Positions 23,565-38,640 of a stretch of DNA of 64,000 nucleotides are shown piece after piece. The notes beneath the pieces were generated by a model. It did no database searches. It saw only the letters and a list, made by a program, of their open reading frames with translations, and had not been told where the DNA came from. The DNA lies in contig NC_091012.1 in NCBI RefSeq assembly GCF_041146395.1, forward strand, positions 11,336,193 through 11,400,192, read 5' to 3'. The DNA is from Eulemur rufifrons. Its lineage: Eukaryota; Chordata; Mammalia; Primates; Lemuridae. Both the position numbers and the translations under genes were made by a program. The number at the start of each line of letters is the position of its first letter. The first letter of the stretch is position 1.

Positions 23565-23608
23565 AGATGCAAATAGATATTTTTCATGAGAAGTCACAGC
23601 AACTCACA
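23565..23608 (+). pseudogene. CCNYL1: CCNYL1-like exon e, with 8-nt deletion
   Basis: The acceptor ttcttattttatag ends at 23564 and a weak donor gtatta follows at 23609. Completing the R codon from exon d, it begins with the codons for RDANR and continues with sequence alignable to DIFDERSHPLT. About eight bases are missing between, so the frame is lost. The family exon is about 52 bp; here it is 44. Confidence 0.75.
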
Positions 23609-24308
23609 GTATTACTTTTTTGAGGCTATATGTTTCTCTCCTAGAGTTGTGTGTTTATACCATACTAAAATCAAAATCATCATTCTTTAAGTCTTCTTCC
23701 CCAACTCATGCGGTACATAATCATCTTATAAAAGGAGTGCTGTAAAAAGGATATGCTAGAGTAAGAACTGACTTGTAGGTTCCTTTAATTATTGAGGCAA
23801 CTGAGTAAATGTAGCATCCAAATTCAAGAAAATGTATCTTTTTAAAAGATAATTTTCAATAGCATCAAACAATATAAATATTTATCGCTAGTCCTGACAT
23901 GGATTACATCTATAAAAAGAATTAGAAAATAATTTATCTATTAAAATGAAGAAAACTAAAAATTCACTTCGTCAGGCACATAGTGGCCACTTTTGTGTGC
24001 TCAGTAGACACATGTGCCTAGTGACAATTGTACTGGACAGTGCCGGCTTAGAGCCTGGTGTTTACAAGAAACTAAAAATGTTTTTTTGAAAGTTTATTGC
24101 AGATAAGCATGACATATGATCAATATAAGACTTTGAGCCTAAAAATAGCTTAAATTTCCATAGGTTCTGTCAGGAAGAAGTAGAAAGGAACATAAAAATT
24201 TTCTGAGCATGCTCAGTGCCAATTTCTTGGGCATGTCTAATGCCAGTTTCCAATGAATGGTGATGAGCATTGAATCATTATAGTATTTAAGTTCTCGGTG
24301 TTTATATT

Positions 24309-24322
24309 TAAAAGCCTAAAAG
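24309..24322. repeat. Target-site duplication of Alu (14 bp)
   Basis: taaaagcctaaaag is repeated at 24671-24684 on the other side of the Alu. Confidence 0.9.
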
Positions 24323-24670
<348 letters not shown>

Positions 24671-24808
24671 TAAAAGCCTAAAAGACATGTCACACAACCA
24701 AAATCATTCTAAGGGATACAAGGGCAGAAATGTGAAAACTGATGTCTTAAGAGTACTTAAATTTTTTTCTTCAATAGATACTTATATTGCATCTTATCTT
24801 CTTTCTGT

Positions 24809-24926
24809 GAGGAAATGTTCTGGAGGAATACTTCAAGGATGATTCTGAACACAAACTTATTTACACATATGTTCATATTTTTTCAGTGACACAAAGCTAA
24901 CAGCTCCAGGTGCATCGATAGCTTTT
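24809..24926 (+). pseudogene. CCNYL1: CCNYL1-like exon f, frame lost
   Basis: Nucleotides around 24824-24862 give EEYFKDDSEHKLIY, like EEYFKHDPEHKFIY of the family. Next comes sequence alignable to the FSAAQLTAECAIVT segment, but with small indels that break the frame. A donor-like gtaaga follows at 24927. No later exon (the VYLERLLTYAEID segment) was found to the right. Confidence 0.78.
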
Positions 24927-25116
24927 GTAAGATATTTATTATTTATAAAGCATCTTTAGAAATAAAAGTAGATTCCTGAAATTAACATCTGAATTTTAAG
25001 AAAAAAATCTATCAAAGGAAAGTAAATACATGCATACGAGTTTAACAATCATTATGGTGTAAGATGTTGCCATTGTTTTTCTCATCAAAAAACAATTGCT
25101 ATTAAGTACAGCAAGA

Positions 25117-25495
25117 TAAATACCATGGAGTATTACTCAGCTATAAGAAATAACGGTGATATAGAATCCCTTTTGTTCTCCTGGAGAGAGTTGGAACCCA
25201 TTCTAAGTAGTGAAGTATCCCAAGAATGGAAAAATAAGCACCACATGTACTCACCAGCAAATTGGTTTCCCTGATCATCACCTAAGTGCACATTTGGAAA
25301 TAACACCAATTGGGTATCGGACAGAGGTGGGGGGTGGGGAGAGGGGATGGGTGTATACCTACATGATGAGTACGATGTTCACTGTCTGGGGAATGGACAC
25401 ACTTGAAGCTCTGACTCAGGGAGATGGGGGGGCAAGGGCAATATATATAACCTGAGCTTTTGTACCCCCATAATAAGCTGAAATAAAAAAATAAA
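25117..25495 (+). mobile_element. LINE-1 3' end (379 bp) with target-site duplication
   Basis: Begins inside the last ORF2 codons (TMEYYSAIRNNGD), runs through one G-rich 3'UTR unit to 'cataataagctgaaataaa'. The 13-bp aagtacagcaaga flanks it at 25104-25116 and 25496-25508. The minus-strand frames over it are shadows. Confidence 0.93.
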
Positions 25496-25558
25496 AAGTA
25501 CAGCAAGAGAGATTTCTGGATTCTCCCCCAACAACCCATTGCCCAAATGCACCTGCAG

Positions 25559-25559
25559 T

Positions 25560-25590
<31 letters not shown>
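25559..25590. repeat. (CA)n microsatellite
   Basis: About 16 uninterrupted CA dinucleotides. Confidence 0.95.
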
Positions 25591-25591
<1 letters not shown>

Positions 25592-26529
25592 CATGCTGCG
25601 GGGATGGGGAGCAGTAATAAAACCATCTGCTCCATAGGCAGAGACTGAGTACAGTGTAGGTCTAAGCTGAGTCACAGACTATATTCCCCAGGCTATTCCG
25701 ATGTGTGTTGTGACTGAGAACTCCTTCCTTAAAGTCTTTGTTCCTTGGATCATGGGTGTTAATCTTTTCCTGATGACTTCTTGTGCCTGCTCAGGAAGTT
25801 GCCCAGGAATATGGTACAAGTAGAACTTGGACAAAGACTTTGCTAGTTAGCTTGCTAAACTATAGCTGTGTCCTGACAGTTGCATCATTTATGCAGAATT
25901 CCTGTGTTAATTCTTCATCATTTGGAATGACAAATCCTATTCAAGTACTTGGGATTGTTTTTCTCCTCCCCACAGCAAACCTGTAAAGAGAAGTCAAACT
26001 GCGTGACCCAGAGTGACAGAATACTTAGGTCAGTACCTAATCCTGTAGCATCCAGCAAGGGCTTAGGAGAGGAGGCTTCTGCTGTGCACTTGAATAGAAA
26101 CCCCTCAGTGGGCACTGGATCAGACACAGGCCTTTCCGTGAAGCTGCAAGCCATTTGGGGACACTTAGCACCTGCTGGAGAGAAGCATGGGTGGTGCTTC
26201 CACGTGCGGAAAGATAAGCCATGCAGGAGGGAGAGATGGGTTGGGAGACGGGGAAGTTCATTGCAAACAGGGGAAGCTTCATGTGCCTGTGAGATAGCAG
26301 AGGGGCCCTGTGTAGTCATCATTTAGATATATGACACTGGAGCAGGAATCTGAGCTAGCGGTAAGGAATGAAGAGTAAGAGTAGCTGTTCACATGTAGAG
26401 AAAGTCTATAGAATAAAAGTAGACAGAGTATAGATTTCTAAGGACTATCATAATTTAAGGGACAAGTCCCCAGAGGGGCAGCTAGCGTGGGAGGAGGAAA
26501 ACTAGGAAAGAGTGATAAAAGGAGACAAG
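25591..26529. other. No gene seen
   Basis: Open frames of 125-134 codons overlap on both strands at 25918-26326. Neither shows a family signature, and both lie in moderately GC-rich, repeat-like sequence. I see no reason to call either a gene. Confidence 0.35.
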
Positions 26530-27480
26530 ATAAGAGAGGCCATGGTCATAATGCTAATGCTGCCAAGAAGTTGCTAAGTGATGGGGTAGAGGAGAGCACA
26601 GGTGGAACAAAGTTCTTGCCTTTATGAGCTGATGATCTAGTGAGGAAGACATTAAGTATTTTTTCAGGTATACAAATATCCCAGGTGGTGGGAAATACCA
26701 AGAAGACAAAGCAGGGAACAAGATACAGTGATTGGATGTGCTCATTATTTTAGGTAGAATCATCAGAAAGAGCCTCTCCTGAGAGGCCACATTTGAACAG
26801 TGACCTGACCAAAGCAAGGAAGGTAAGGAGCTCCAGCATTACACTCAGTGGAAAAAGTGCCAAGAGTCTGAGACAGGAATGTGTTTCATGTGTGTTCAAG
26901 GAACAAACAGCAAGGTTGCCAGTGGGGTCTGAGTGAGGAATCAGGGAAAGAAGGAGGAGAGGAGGTCACATGGGCAAGGCTGTAGCTCAGTGGTCCCCAA
27001 ACTTTTTGGCACCAGGGACCATTTTCATGGAAGACCATTTTTCCATGGACTGTGGGGGTGGGGCCATGATGGTATTGGGATGATTCAAATGTATTACATT
27101 TATTGTGTACTTTATTTCTATTATTATTACATTGTAATATATAATGAAATAATTATACAATTCACTATAGGTTGGGAACACCTGCCGTAGCTCACAGGAG
27201 CTCACAGGACCTTGTGGCTTTCAGGGCATGGGAAGAAGTTCGGTTTTTATTCCAGTTTGATGGGTAAATTTTGGTAGATCTTGAGCAGGGGAGTGAAGGG
27301 CCTTAATTTAAGAGGTTATGCTGACTGCTCAGGGGAGAGTAGACCATAGTTGGGAGTCAGAATGTAGGCAGAGAAGAGGGTTAGTGGTGATAAAACTGAG
27401 CAGTGACAAATGGTGGCTCAGAATGAAAAGCGGACAGACTCCTGATGGAGGAATTGCTCACAGGTTGGAGCAGGGTAACT
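26530..27480. repeat. Old interspersed repeat, family not assigned
   Basis: Contains phrases common to a widespread mammalian repeat: 'cctctcctgagaggccacatttgaac', 'gtgttcaaggaac', 'gatcttgagcaggggagtga'. A MER1-like element (26988-27184) splits it. A related stretch occurs near 15.2 kb. Confidence 0.45.
26988..27184 (+). mobile_element. MER1-like hAT (Charlie) MITE, 197 bp
   Basis: Termini are cagtggtccccaaac at the left and ggttgggaacacctg at the right, imperfect inverted repeats of the MER1 type. The flanking 8 bp, ctgtagct (26980-26987) and ccgtagct (27185-27192), differ by one base and fit the 8-bp hAT duplication. It is non-coding and internally deleted. Confidence 0.8.
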
Positions 27481-27939
27481 CATGTAGGTATTTGCCCCAG
27501 CAACTAGTCAATGGCAATGCCCTTTCCATTATTAGGGCAGACGTGGGGAGTTGTGTGTTTGGAAAAAGAGCTCTGCTTTAGAAGTGTGAAGACACGAGGG
27601 ACCTTGGCAAGAGGAGTCTCAGGAGAATTACAGTGACAGGGGGCAGATGGAGTGGGTTAAGAAGAGACAGGAGATGAGAAGCTGGCACCAGAGCATTTTT
27701 CTGTGAGCAAATGAGCGGAAACATCTTAGGAGTTGTGGGGAATGGGATGGGAACAAAAGGGACACATTCATCTTGGGGAAAATCTCTGGCAGAGAGGGGG
27801 AAAGTGTTCAAAGAGAGGTAATTGTTGGAACAGTGATCTGCAGAAGTGGGATGGGATTGATTGCATTGATAGGAGAGTTAGCTTCAGTGAAAAAAAAAAA
27901 TACATCTCTGGGCTGTTTTCAACATGATCATGATGAATG

Positions 27940-28240
27940 ACTTTTCTCGTGTGTTGAATTCAGTTTGCTAATATTTTGTTGAGAATTTTGGCACCTATGT
28001 TTATCAGAGACATTGGCCTGTTGTTGTTCTTGTTTTGTCTATGTCTAATTTTAGTGTAAGGTAATACTGGCCTCATAGGATGAGTTGGAACGTATTCCTC
28101 TCCTTGATTTTTTGAAATAGTTACAATAGGATAGTATTAATTTTTAAAAATCTTTTCTAGAATTCAGCAGTGAAGCCATCATGTTCTGGGCTTTTCTTTG
28201 ATGGAAGATTTTTTATCACTGCTTCTACAAGTATATTAAA
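27940..28240 (-). mobile_element. Old LINE-1 fragment (ORF2 reverse transcriptase region)
   Basis: Reverse strand of the ORF2 reverse-transcriptase part; the plus-strand text 'gttgagaattttggcacctatg' and 'ggcctcataggatgagttgg' is typical. Many stops and indels. Confidence 0.75.
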
Positions 28241-28329
28241 TACTTGTTAAATAGACATTAAAATATATTAAATATATTATCATAATTACATGTATACTTT
28301 AATATATTATATACATTTATTTAATCAAT

Positions 28330-29440
<1,111 letters not shown>

Positions 29441-30649
29441 TGGCTTATAACTAGTCCTTTTTTTCATTTCCTATATTATTTAAAAGACAAACATGAATAT
29501 TTATAAATTCATGTTAATAGGCACAGCGTGAATGACAATGTCACTTGTGCAACAATAACCTAAGGTGGATGTGTAAGAAGCAGAGCTTTTGCATGCTACC
29601 AATGCTAAGTTGGTATCTAATCAACCTAGATTTTTTAAATCACATTTTGTCTTTATGTAACTAATAAACATTCCTAAAATTGCCTAAATTTACCATTCTG
29701 AGCCATTTCATTCCACCAGGAAGATACAGGTATTTTTTTCCTCTCTTTAAAAAAGTTAAATACCAAAATTACTACATTTAAATAAATAACATTATGATAA
29801 TGACACTAAAAATTCAAAATAACGCTAACATCCTTTTTCTATTTGCACTGCTGCTCTGTCCTAATCCCTAGAACACTCTGGAAAGGTCTGGAAAGGAGAA
29901 TGTTTTTTTCCTACGGAGTCTGGGCTGAGGCTGGGGGTGGGGGGAGGTTGGAACTTCTCATTATCTCACTTGTTTCCTTTCCTCTCCTTTTCAATTTTGG
30001 TAGGAGATAAGTCAGCCTTAGTTTGGAATTCAGTTCTGAAAGGTCAGGGAAGTCTCTTACTGCAAACCAGAAAACAACCTAAATGTTTCCAGTGCTTAAT
30101 CACAGGGTGCTTGCTTAGACCCTAGAATTAACATTCAGCTCTTTGCTCCATTGGCATGGCTGCTCCCGCCTGGAGTGGGGACAAGTGCAATATAACTGAG
30201 AAGACAGCTGGTCAGATGATGCCTTGAGCTGGCGACTAAACCTGCAATAACACACTATGGAGAAATCTGTGATCTTTGTTTGAAAATGCTTGTGATAAGA
30301 GACTGAGTCTTTTCCCCCAAATGTAGTGGTAATGGCTCTGTTGTTTTAAATACACAATACTTAGGAGACTGGCTTTACTTAGAATGGAAAATTTTGCCAG
30401 GGACAAAGTTAACACAAAGAAACAAACAACAAAAAACAGCAAGAAAGAGAACAGTTAAGTGCAGCTCGGATGAGACCGGGCAGTTCTTTCCCAGCACCAG
30501 CTTGTCCCTGAATTCTCACGGTCACATGCAGCCTCAGCATTGGTCTTCTATCCTATGCACTGCAATGGAGGTGGATTAAATTCACCAAGCAACTGCTCTA
30601 ACTTGGAAAATCTGCAAGTGTCATAAACTAGCTCCACCTGAACAAGGTA
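29441..30649. other. No gene seen; right part may be FOXK2 3'UTR copy
   Basis: AT-rich until about 29880, then mixed composition. The part 29880-30649 reads smoothly into the FOXK2 retrocopy on the minus strand and may be more of its 3'UTR; I could not fix the boundary. Confidence 0.35.
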
Positions 30650-33620
<2,971 letters not shown>

Positions 33621-33985
33621 TAGTGGCCACAATCTCAATTTAATAAATTTATAATGTTAAATTCAAGCACATATAAACCACTGAGAAGTTTCAACAGAAT
33701 ACAAATAAAAGCCAATGAGAAGGAAATCAAAATAGTACCCTACAAAACTTTATTGAATGCAAAGAAGGAATTGATGGAGGGAATAAAGAAAAAAAAGGTA
33801 AGAGGTACACAGGAAACAAATAGTAAAATAGCATAGATAAGTTCCTCCTTATCAGTAATTAATTAAGTGTAAACATATGGAACTCTACAATGAAAAGGAA
33901 GAAACTGGAGGAATATATTTTAAACAACAAACAACAAAATGATCCAAGTATGTGTTATCTACAAAAGCTATATTTTATATTCAAA

Positions 33986-34013
33986 GATATATATATATAT
34001 ATATGTATATATG
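33986..34013. repeat. (AT)n microsatellite
   Basis: Alternating AT with one G interruption, inside the ancient LINE-1. Confidence 0.9.
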
Positions 34014-35644
34014 TTGAAAGTGAAAGGATAGAAAAACATATTCCATGCAACATTAGGTGTCTATGTTATTATCAGACAAAATAAACTCTATTCCAAAACA
34101 TTTTATAAAAGATACAGGCCATTATTTATTGAAAAAACAATTGATTCATCAAAAAGATACAATTACAAACATTTATGCACCAAGCAATAGAACGCCAAAA
34201 TATATCGGACAAGTATTGACAAAATGGATAGAAGAAATCATTCTACAATACAGGTTGGAAACTTTAATACCCCATTTTCTTTAATGGATAGATGGTCTGG
34301 ACAGAAGATCTGTAAGGAAAGGAAGATTTGAAAAGTGCTATAAACCAGCCAAATAGAGCAGACATAAAGAAATTCCTCCACAGAGCATAAGGCACATTTC
34401 TATCAAGCCCAGATGGAAATTCTCCAGGTTAGACCACATAGTAGAGCAGAAAATAAGTGACACGAAATGTAAAAAGACGGAAGTTATAACAAGTATCTTC
34501 TCTGACCACAATAGAATGAAGCCAGGCATCAAAAACAAAAGGAAAAATGCAAACTTTGTAAATAGGAAATTAAACAGCACAGTCATAAGCAATCAATGAA
34601 ACAAAGAAGATAATACAAAAGAAATTGGAAAATACTGAGAGGGAAATAGAAATGAAAACACAATATAACAGAACATAGATTCAGTGACTGCAGTGCTTAG
34701 AGGGATGGTTAAAGCAGTGAATGCCTATATGAAACAAGAAGAAATGTCTTGGAAAACCCTATATTACAATAGAAGGACTTAGAAAAATAAAGGCAAATGA
34801 AACCCAAGCCTAATAGAACAAAGGACTAATAAATATTACAGTGAAGACAAATAAAATTGAGAGGAGAAAAACATTAGAGAAAATGAACAAAACTAAAAGT
34901 TAGTTCTCTGATAGGATTAACAAAATTGATAAATATGTAGGTACACTGACCAAGAATGTAGAAGAGAAGATATGAATATTTACAATCATAAATGAAAGTG
35001 GAGACACTAATAAATACCTTACAGAAATAAAATGGATTATAGAAGAATGTTATCAGCAGTTGCACAAAGAGATAACCTGAATGAAATGAACAAACTTCTA
35101 TAAACACATACATTACTGAAAGTGACTGATGAGGAAACAGATAATAGGAACAAACCTATAAAATATAAAGAGGCTGAATTAGAAAAAAAAATCAATCAAA
35201 CATATTAAAGCAACTCCCAACAAAGAAAAACAGTACCAGATGGCTTTCCTGGTTAAGTCTACCAAATATTTCAGAATTTTTAAAAATTCTCCTCAGACTC
35301 TTACAAAAAATAGAAGAGGTAAGGTCACTTCCAAATATATTCTGTGGAGCCAGAATTACCCTGATCTGAAATACAGATAAAGACACCAAAAGAAAATTAG
35401 AGATCAATATTCCTTATGGTCATAGATGCAAAAGAGCCTGAAAAAATAGCAGCTAATTGAATCAAACAATATATTTAAAGGATAATACACAAAAAGCAAG
35501 TGGAATTATTTCAGGAATGCAAGATTAATTCAATATAAGAAAATCAATTAATTTAATAACACAATAATAGAATTGAGGAAGAAAACACACACAGCAAATC
35601 AGGAAATGCAGAAAAAGCATTTAAATAACAACAAAATCTCTTAG

Positions 35645-35835
35645 CAAATATGGTTGCACATACCTGTAGTCCCTGCTACTCAGGTGGCTGAGGCAGGAGG
35701 ATTACTTGGGTCTAAGTGAGTTGAAGGCTGCTGTGCTCTCTACGTTGTGCCTGTGAAGCCACTGCACTTTAGCCGGGGCAACATAGTGAGAACTTCTCTC
35801 TAAAAATTAAAAAACAAAACAAAACAAAACAAAAA
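35645..35835 (+). mobile_element. Alu monomer-like SINE
   Basis: 'cctgtagtccctgctactcagg' through 'cactgcactttagcc' followed by an A-rich tail with aaaac repeats. Only one arm is present, so it is a free monomer or truncated Alu. Confidence 0.75.
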
Positions 35836-35924
35836 AAACAACTTTTTTTTTCTATTGACACCTGGCAAATCTACTTTGAATCCATTCTGTTATATGAAGA
35901 GGTGTACGTATATGTGTGTGTATA

Positions 35925-36322
35925 TATATACATTTATTATTATTATTATTATTTCAGCATATTGTGGGGGTAGAAAAGTTTAGGTTACGTATATTGCCCT
36001 TGCCTCCCCACCCCCCCCGAGTCAGAGCTTCAAACGTGTCCATCCCCTAGACAGTGTGCATCGCACTCAGTATGTATGTATACACCCATCCCCTTCCCTA
36101 CTCACATCTGTTTGACACCCGTTCAATGTTATTCCTGAATGTGCTCTTAGATGATGATCAGTGAAACCAATATGATGGTGAGTACATGCGGTGTTTATTT
36201 TTCCATTCTTGGGATACTTCACCTAGTAGAATGGGTTCCAACTCTATCCAGGAAAATACAAGAGGTGCTATATGACCATTGTTTCTTATCACTGAGTAGT
36301 ACTCCATGGTATACAAAAAAAC
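35925..36322 (-). mobile_element. LINE-1 3' end in the ancient LINE-1
   Basis: A (TTA)n tract, then the reverse complement of the LINE-1 3'UTR with one G-rich unit, into the last ORF2 codons. It breaks off at 'gtatacaaa' (about 36322). Confidence 0.88.
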
Positions 36323-37206
36323 CATTTTTGATGAAAGAAGTCAACAAACTAGAAATTGGAAAAAGAGCATTTATTAAAAAAAAAATTAACAAGTCAGTGG
36401 GTAAAGCCTAAAATTTCTCCACACCACCTAAGATTGGGAACAAGAGAAGGATGCTCACTTTTCCCCACTTTATTCAACATTGCACTAGAAGACATAATCA
36501 GGGAAATTAGGCAGGAAAAATAATAAAACCCATTCAAATTGAGAAAGAAAAAGTAAAATTCTTGCTATTTACATATGGCATGATACTGCCTTTAGAAAAA
36601 CTCAAATAATCCATAAAAATTTATCAGAGCTAATGAACAATTCAGTAGAATTGGAGGACACAAAATTAACACACAAAGTTCCATGATGTTTCTATATACC
36701 AGCAAAAATCAACCTGAAGCAAAAATTAAGAAAACAATTCCACAGAATAGAAAATGGTCTTTAACTATGGAATAATTTTAGTCAAGGAGGTGAAATAATT
36801 AAATGCTGAAAAGTACAAAATATTTCTAAGAGTTAAAGAACAGCCTAACAAAGGAAAATGTACCCAGTGTTCATGGATTAAAAAAATTCAAATTGTTAAG
36901 ATGGCAATACTCCACGAAGTGATCTATATAGTCAATGTATTCCCTATTTTAAAAAGTGCCTGTCTTTTCAGAAGTGGGAAAGTATATTCTCAAATACATA
37001 GGAAATTGTCCACCTAGTAGCCAAAAAAACAAAAAAAAAAAAAAAAAACTGAAAAATAGAAGAAAGTAGGAGAGCTCACACTTTCCAGTTTTAAAATATA
37101 TTACAAAACTGCAGAATCAAAACTGTGGTAATGGCAAATGGGTAGAAAAATAAATATATGGAATACAACTGAGAGTCTACAAATAAACCCATATAATTAT
37201 TGTCAA

Positions 37207-38524
37207 TTTTTTTTATAGTCACACTTGCATTTGATTAAAAAAATACAAAAATACTCACACACGGTTCCTGTATGAATTCTAATTAAGAAACATTACCTTC
37301 AGAATAATAATACTCGGTGATAATTTTCAGAAGACTAAGAGCTTCTTTACCATTTAAGGGGTACATAGGGTGCAGGTGTTTCCGTGAATGTATTCTTAAA
37401 TAAGAGACTACACCACTCTAATTTGCCTGGCTGTAGCTCTGTTCCAGGTTACTGACTGCTAGTTCATGTTCCAGAGTTTCTTTGCCAACAGGTTATTTAC
37501 AAAAGAGGCACCTCCAAAGTCTTAGAGTGAATTGGGAAAGGGCTGGTTAAATGAGGAAACAGGCTATCATTGCCCTGTAAAAGTTCATCGTTTCCTTTCC
37601 CAATGTATCTTTTTATTGAGAACTTCTATTTTTTATCCTGTGTTCCTCCTCTGCCATCTCACACTCTGGCTCTACCTGCTGTATTTTGGCCACCTGCACC
37701 TCATTCATTTGTATCAGTTGTAAGATGGAAATTGGTTGATGGGGTTCTTCCTCACGCATCTTTTTAAAAGCACCTTCCTGGGAGATTTTGCTCCTGTAGT
37801 TTTTATTGGAAGTTATTCTGACAGCTGAATAACAAGTGGAGCAGTCCCCTCACATACTGGGAAGCAACGAACTCTTTCTCGTCATTGAACAGTTCTCTAT
37901 AAGCAGCAGCAAATGATTCTGGGCTGCAGCGTGGGGCGGTATTCGGCCTCTTCCTCCCCCCATCACTGATGCTGCAGGAAGTAGAGCTGCTCAAGGGCAT
38001 CGTGTTGGCAATCTTCTCCTTCCCCAGGATGTGGGTACTCAGAAGTGGGCTGACACTGGGCTTCACTTTCTCTTTCCTTTCACAGCCTGTAATTGTTTTG
38101 GTGCCAGGCTTGAAGTTCTCCAGCACTTCAGCTGTGTGGAATCCCGCTGTGGTACGCTCCTTGCATTCAGCTAAGAGTTGCATGCGTGGCAAGCACTGGC
38201 CAGGTGCATCGCTTGAGGGCAGTATTTCCTATATCGCATCACTTCTCTTACGTTCCAGCATATAATCAGAATTTTCTACTAAAGCAAGCAAGAGGCTCTT
38301 TTCCAATTCGGAGAGGTATTTGGCAAGTTTTATAATTTTGTCCTTTTGTATTTTTCACTATATTCCGTCTGGACACTAGCTATGTGAGTCCCACAGAGGT
38401 GCAAAGAGGCAGCAGCAACATCTGGCCACCAGAGCAAGGGTCACAGGGGGTCTGCTAGGGAGCCCTAACTAACAATTGATTGTGAACTAGGGTGTAGATG
38501 CATTTCAGTGGGAGAGGGGAAGAG
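37207..38524 (-). pseudogene. Unidentified processed retrocopy (minus)
   Basis: The segment is foreign to the surrounding ancient LINE-1. On the minus strand it has a 129-codon frame (38192-37803) with CKERTTAGFHTAEVLENF, GTKTITGCERKEKVKPSVSP, LGKEKIANTMPLSSSTS and SPESFAAAYRELFNDEKEF. The same frame extends upstream beyond a stop near 38230 ([17 protein letters not shown]). A minus-strand AATAAA lies at 37802-37807, followed by a further 600 bp that reads like 3'UTR, ending in a T-run at 37207-37214 (the copied tail). ttgtcaa flanks it (37200-37206 and 38525-38531). I do not recognise the parent gene. The low-complexity Ser/Lys-rich protein looks like a nuclear or cytoskeletal protein, but this is only an impression. 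Confidence 0.6.
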
Positions 38525-38640
38525 TTGTCAACAAATAGTGCTAGAAAAACTGGATATCAACCATGCAGAACGAATGAAGCTGGACTCCTAGCACAAACCT
38601 GTACAAAATTGACTCAAAATGAATCATTTACGCTCATACA

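Larger units (their letters stand above)
33640..38640 (+). mobile_element. Ancient LINE-1 (L1M-like), interrupted
   Basis: Degenerate LINE-1 on the plus strand in pieces: 33640-35640 (endonuclease, e.g. NIYAPSNRTPKYIGQVL near 34160, and the start of the reverse transcriptase), 36325-37206 (region around IGTRQG..LSPLLFNI near 36430) and 38525-38640 (the NKWCWENW..KLD region, degenerate). Into it came an Alu monomer (35645-35835), a lemur LINE-1 end (35925-36322) and a retrocopy (37207-38524). All frames are heavily broken. Confidence 0.8.

Noticed and set aside
25559..25590. The (CA)n run as a CRISPR-like or regulatory array
   Set aside because: A plain dinucleotide microsatellite, as is common in vertebrate DNA.
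25918..26326. Overlapping open frames of 125-134 codons on both strands
   Set aside because: No domain, no codon pattern and mutual overlap; chance frames in GC-richer sequence.
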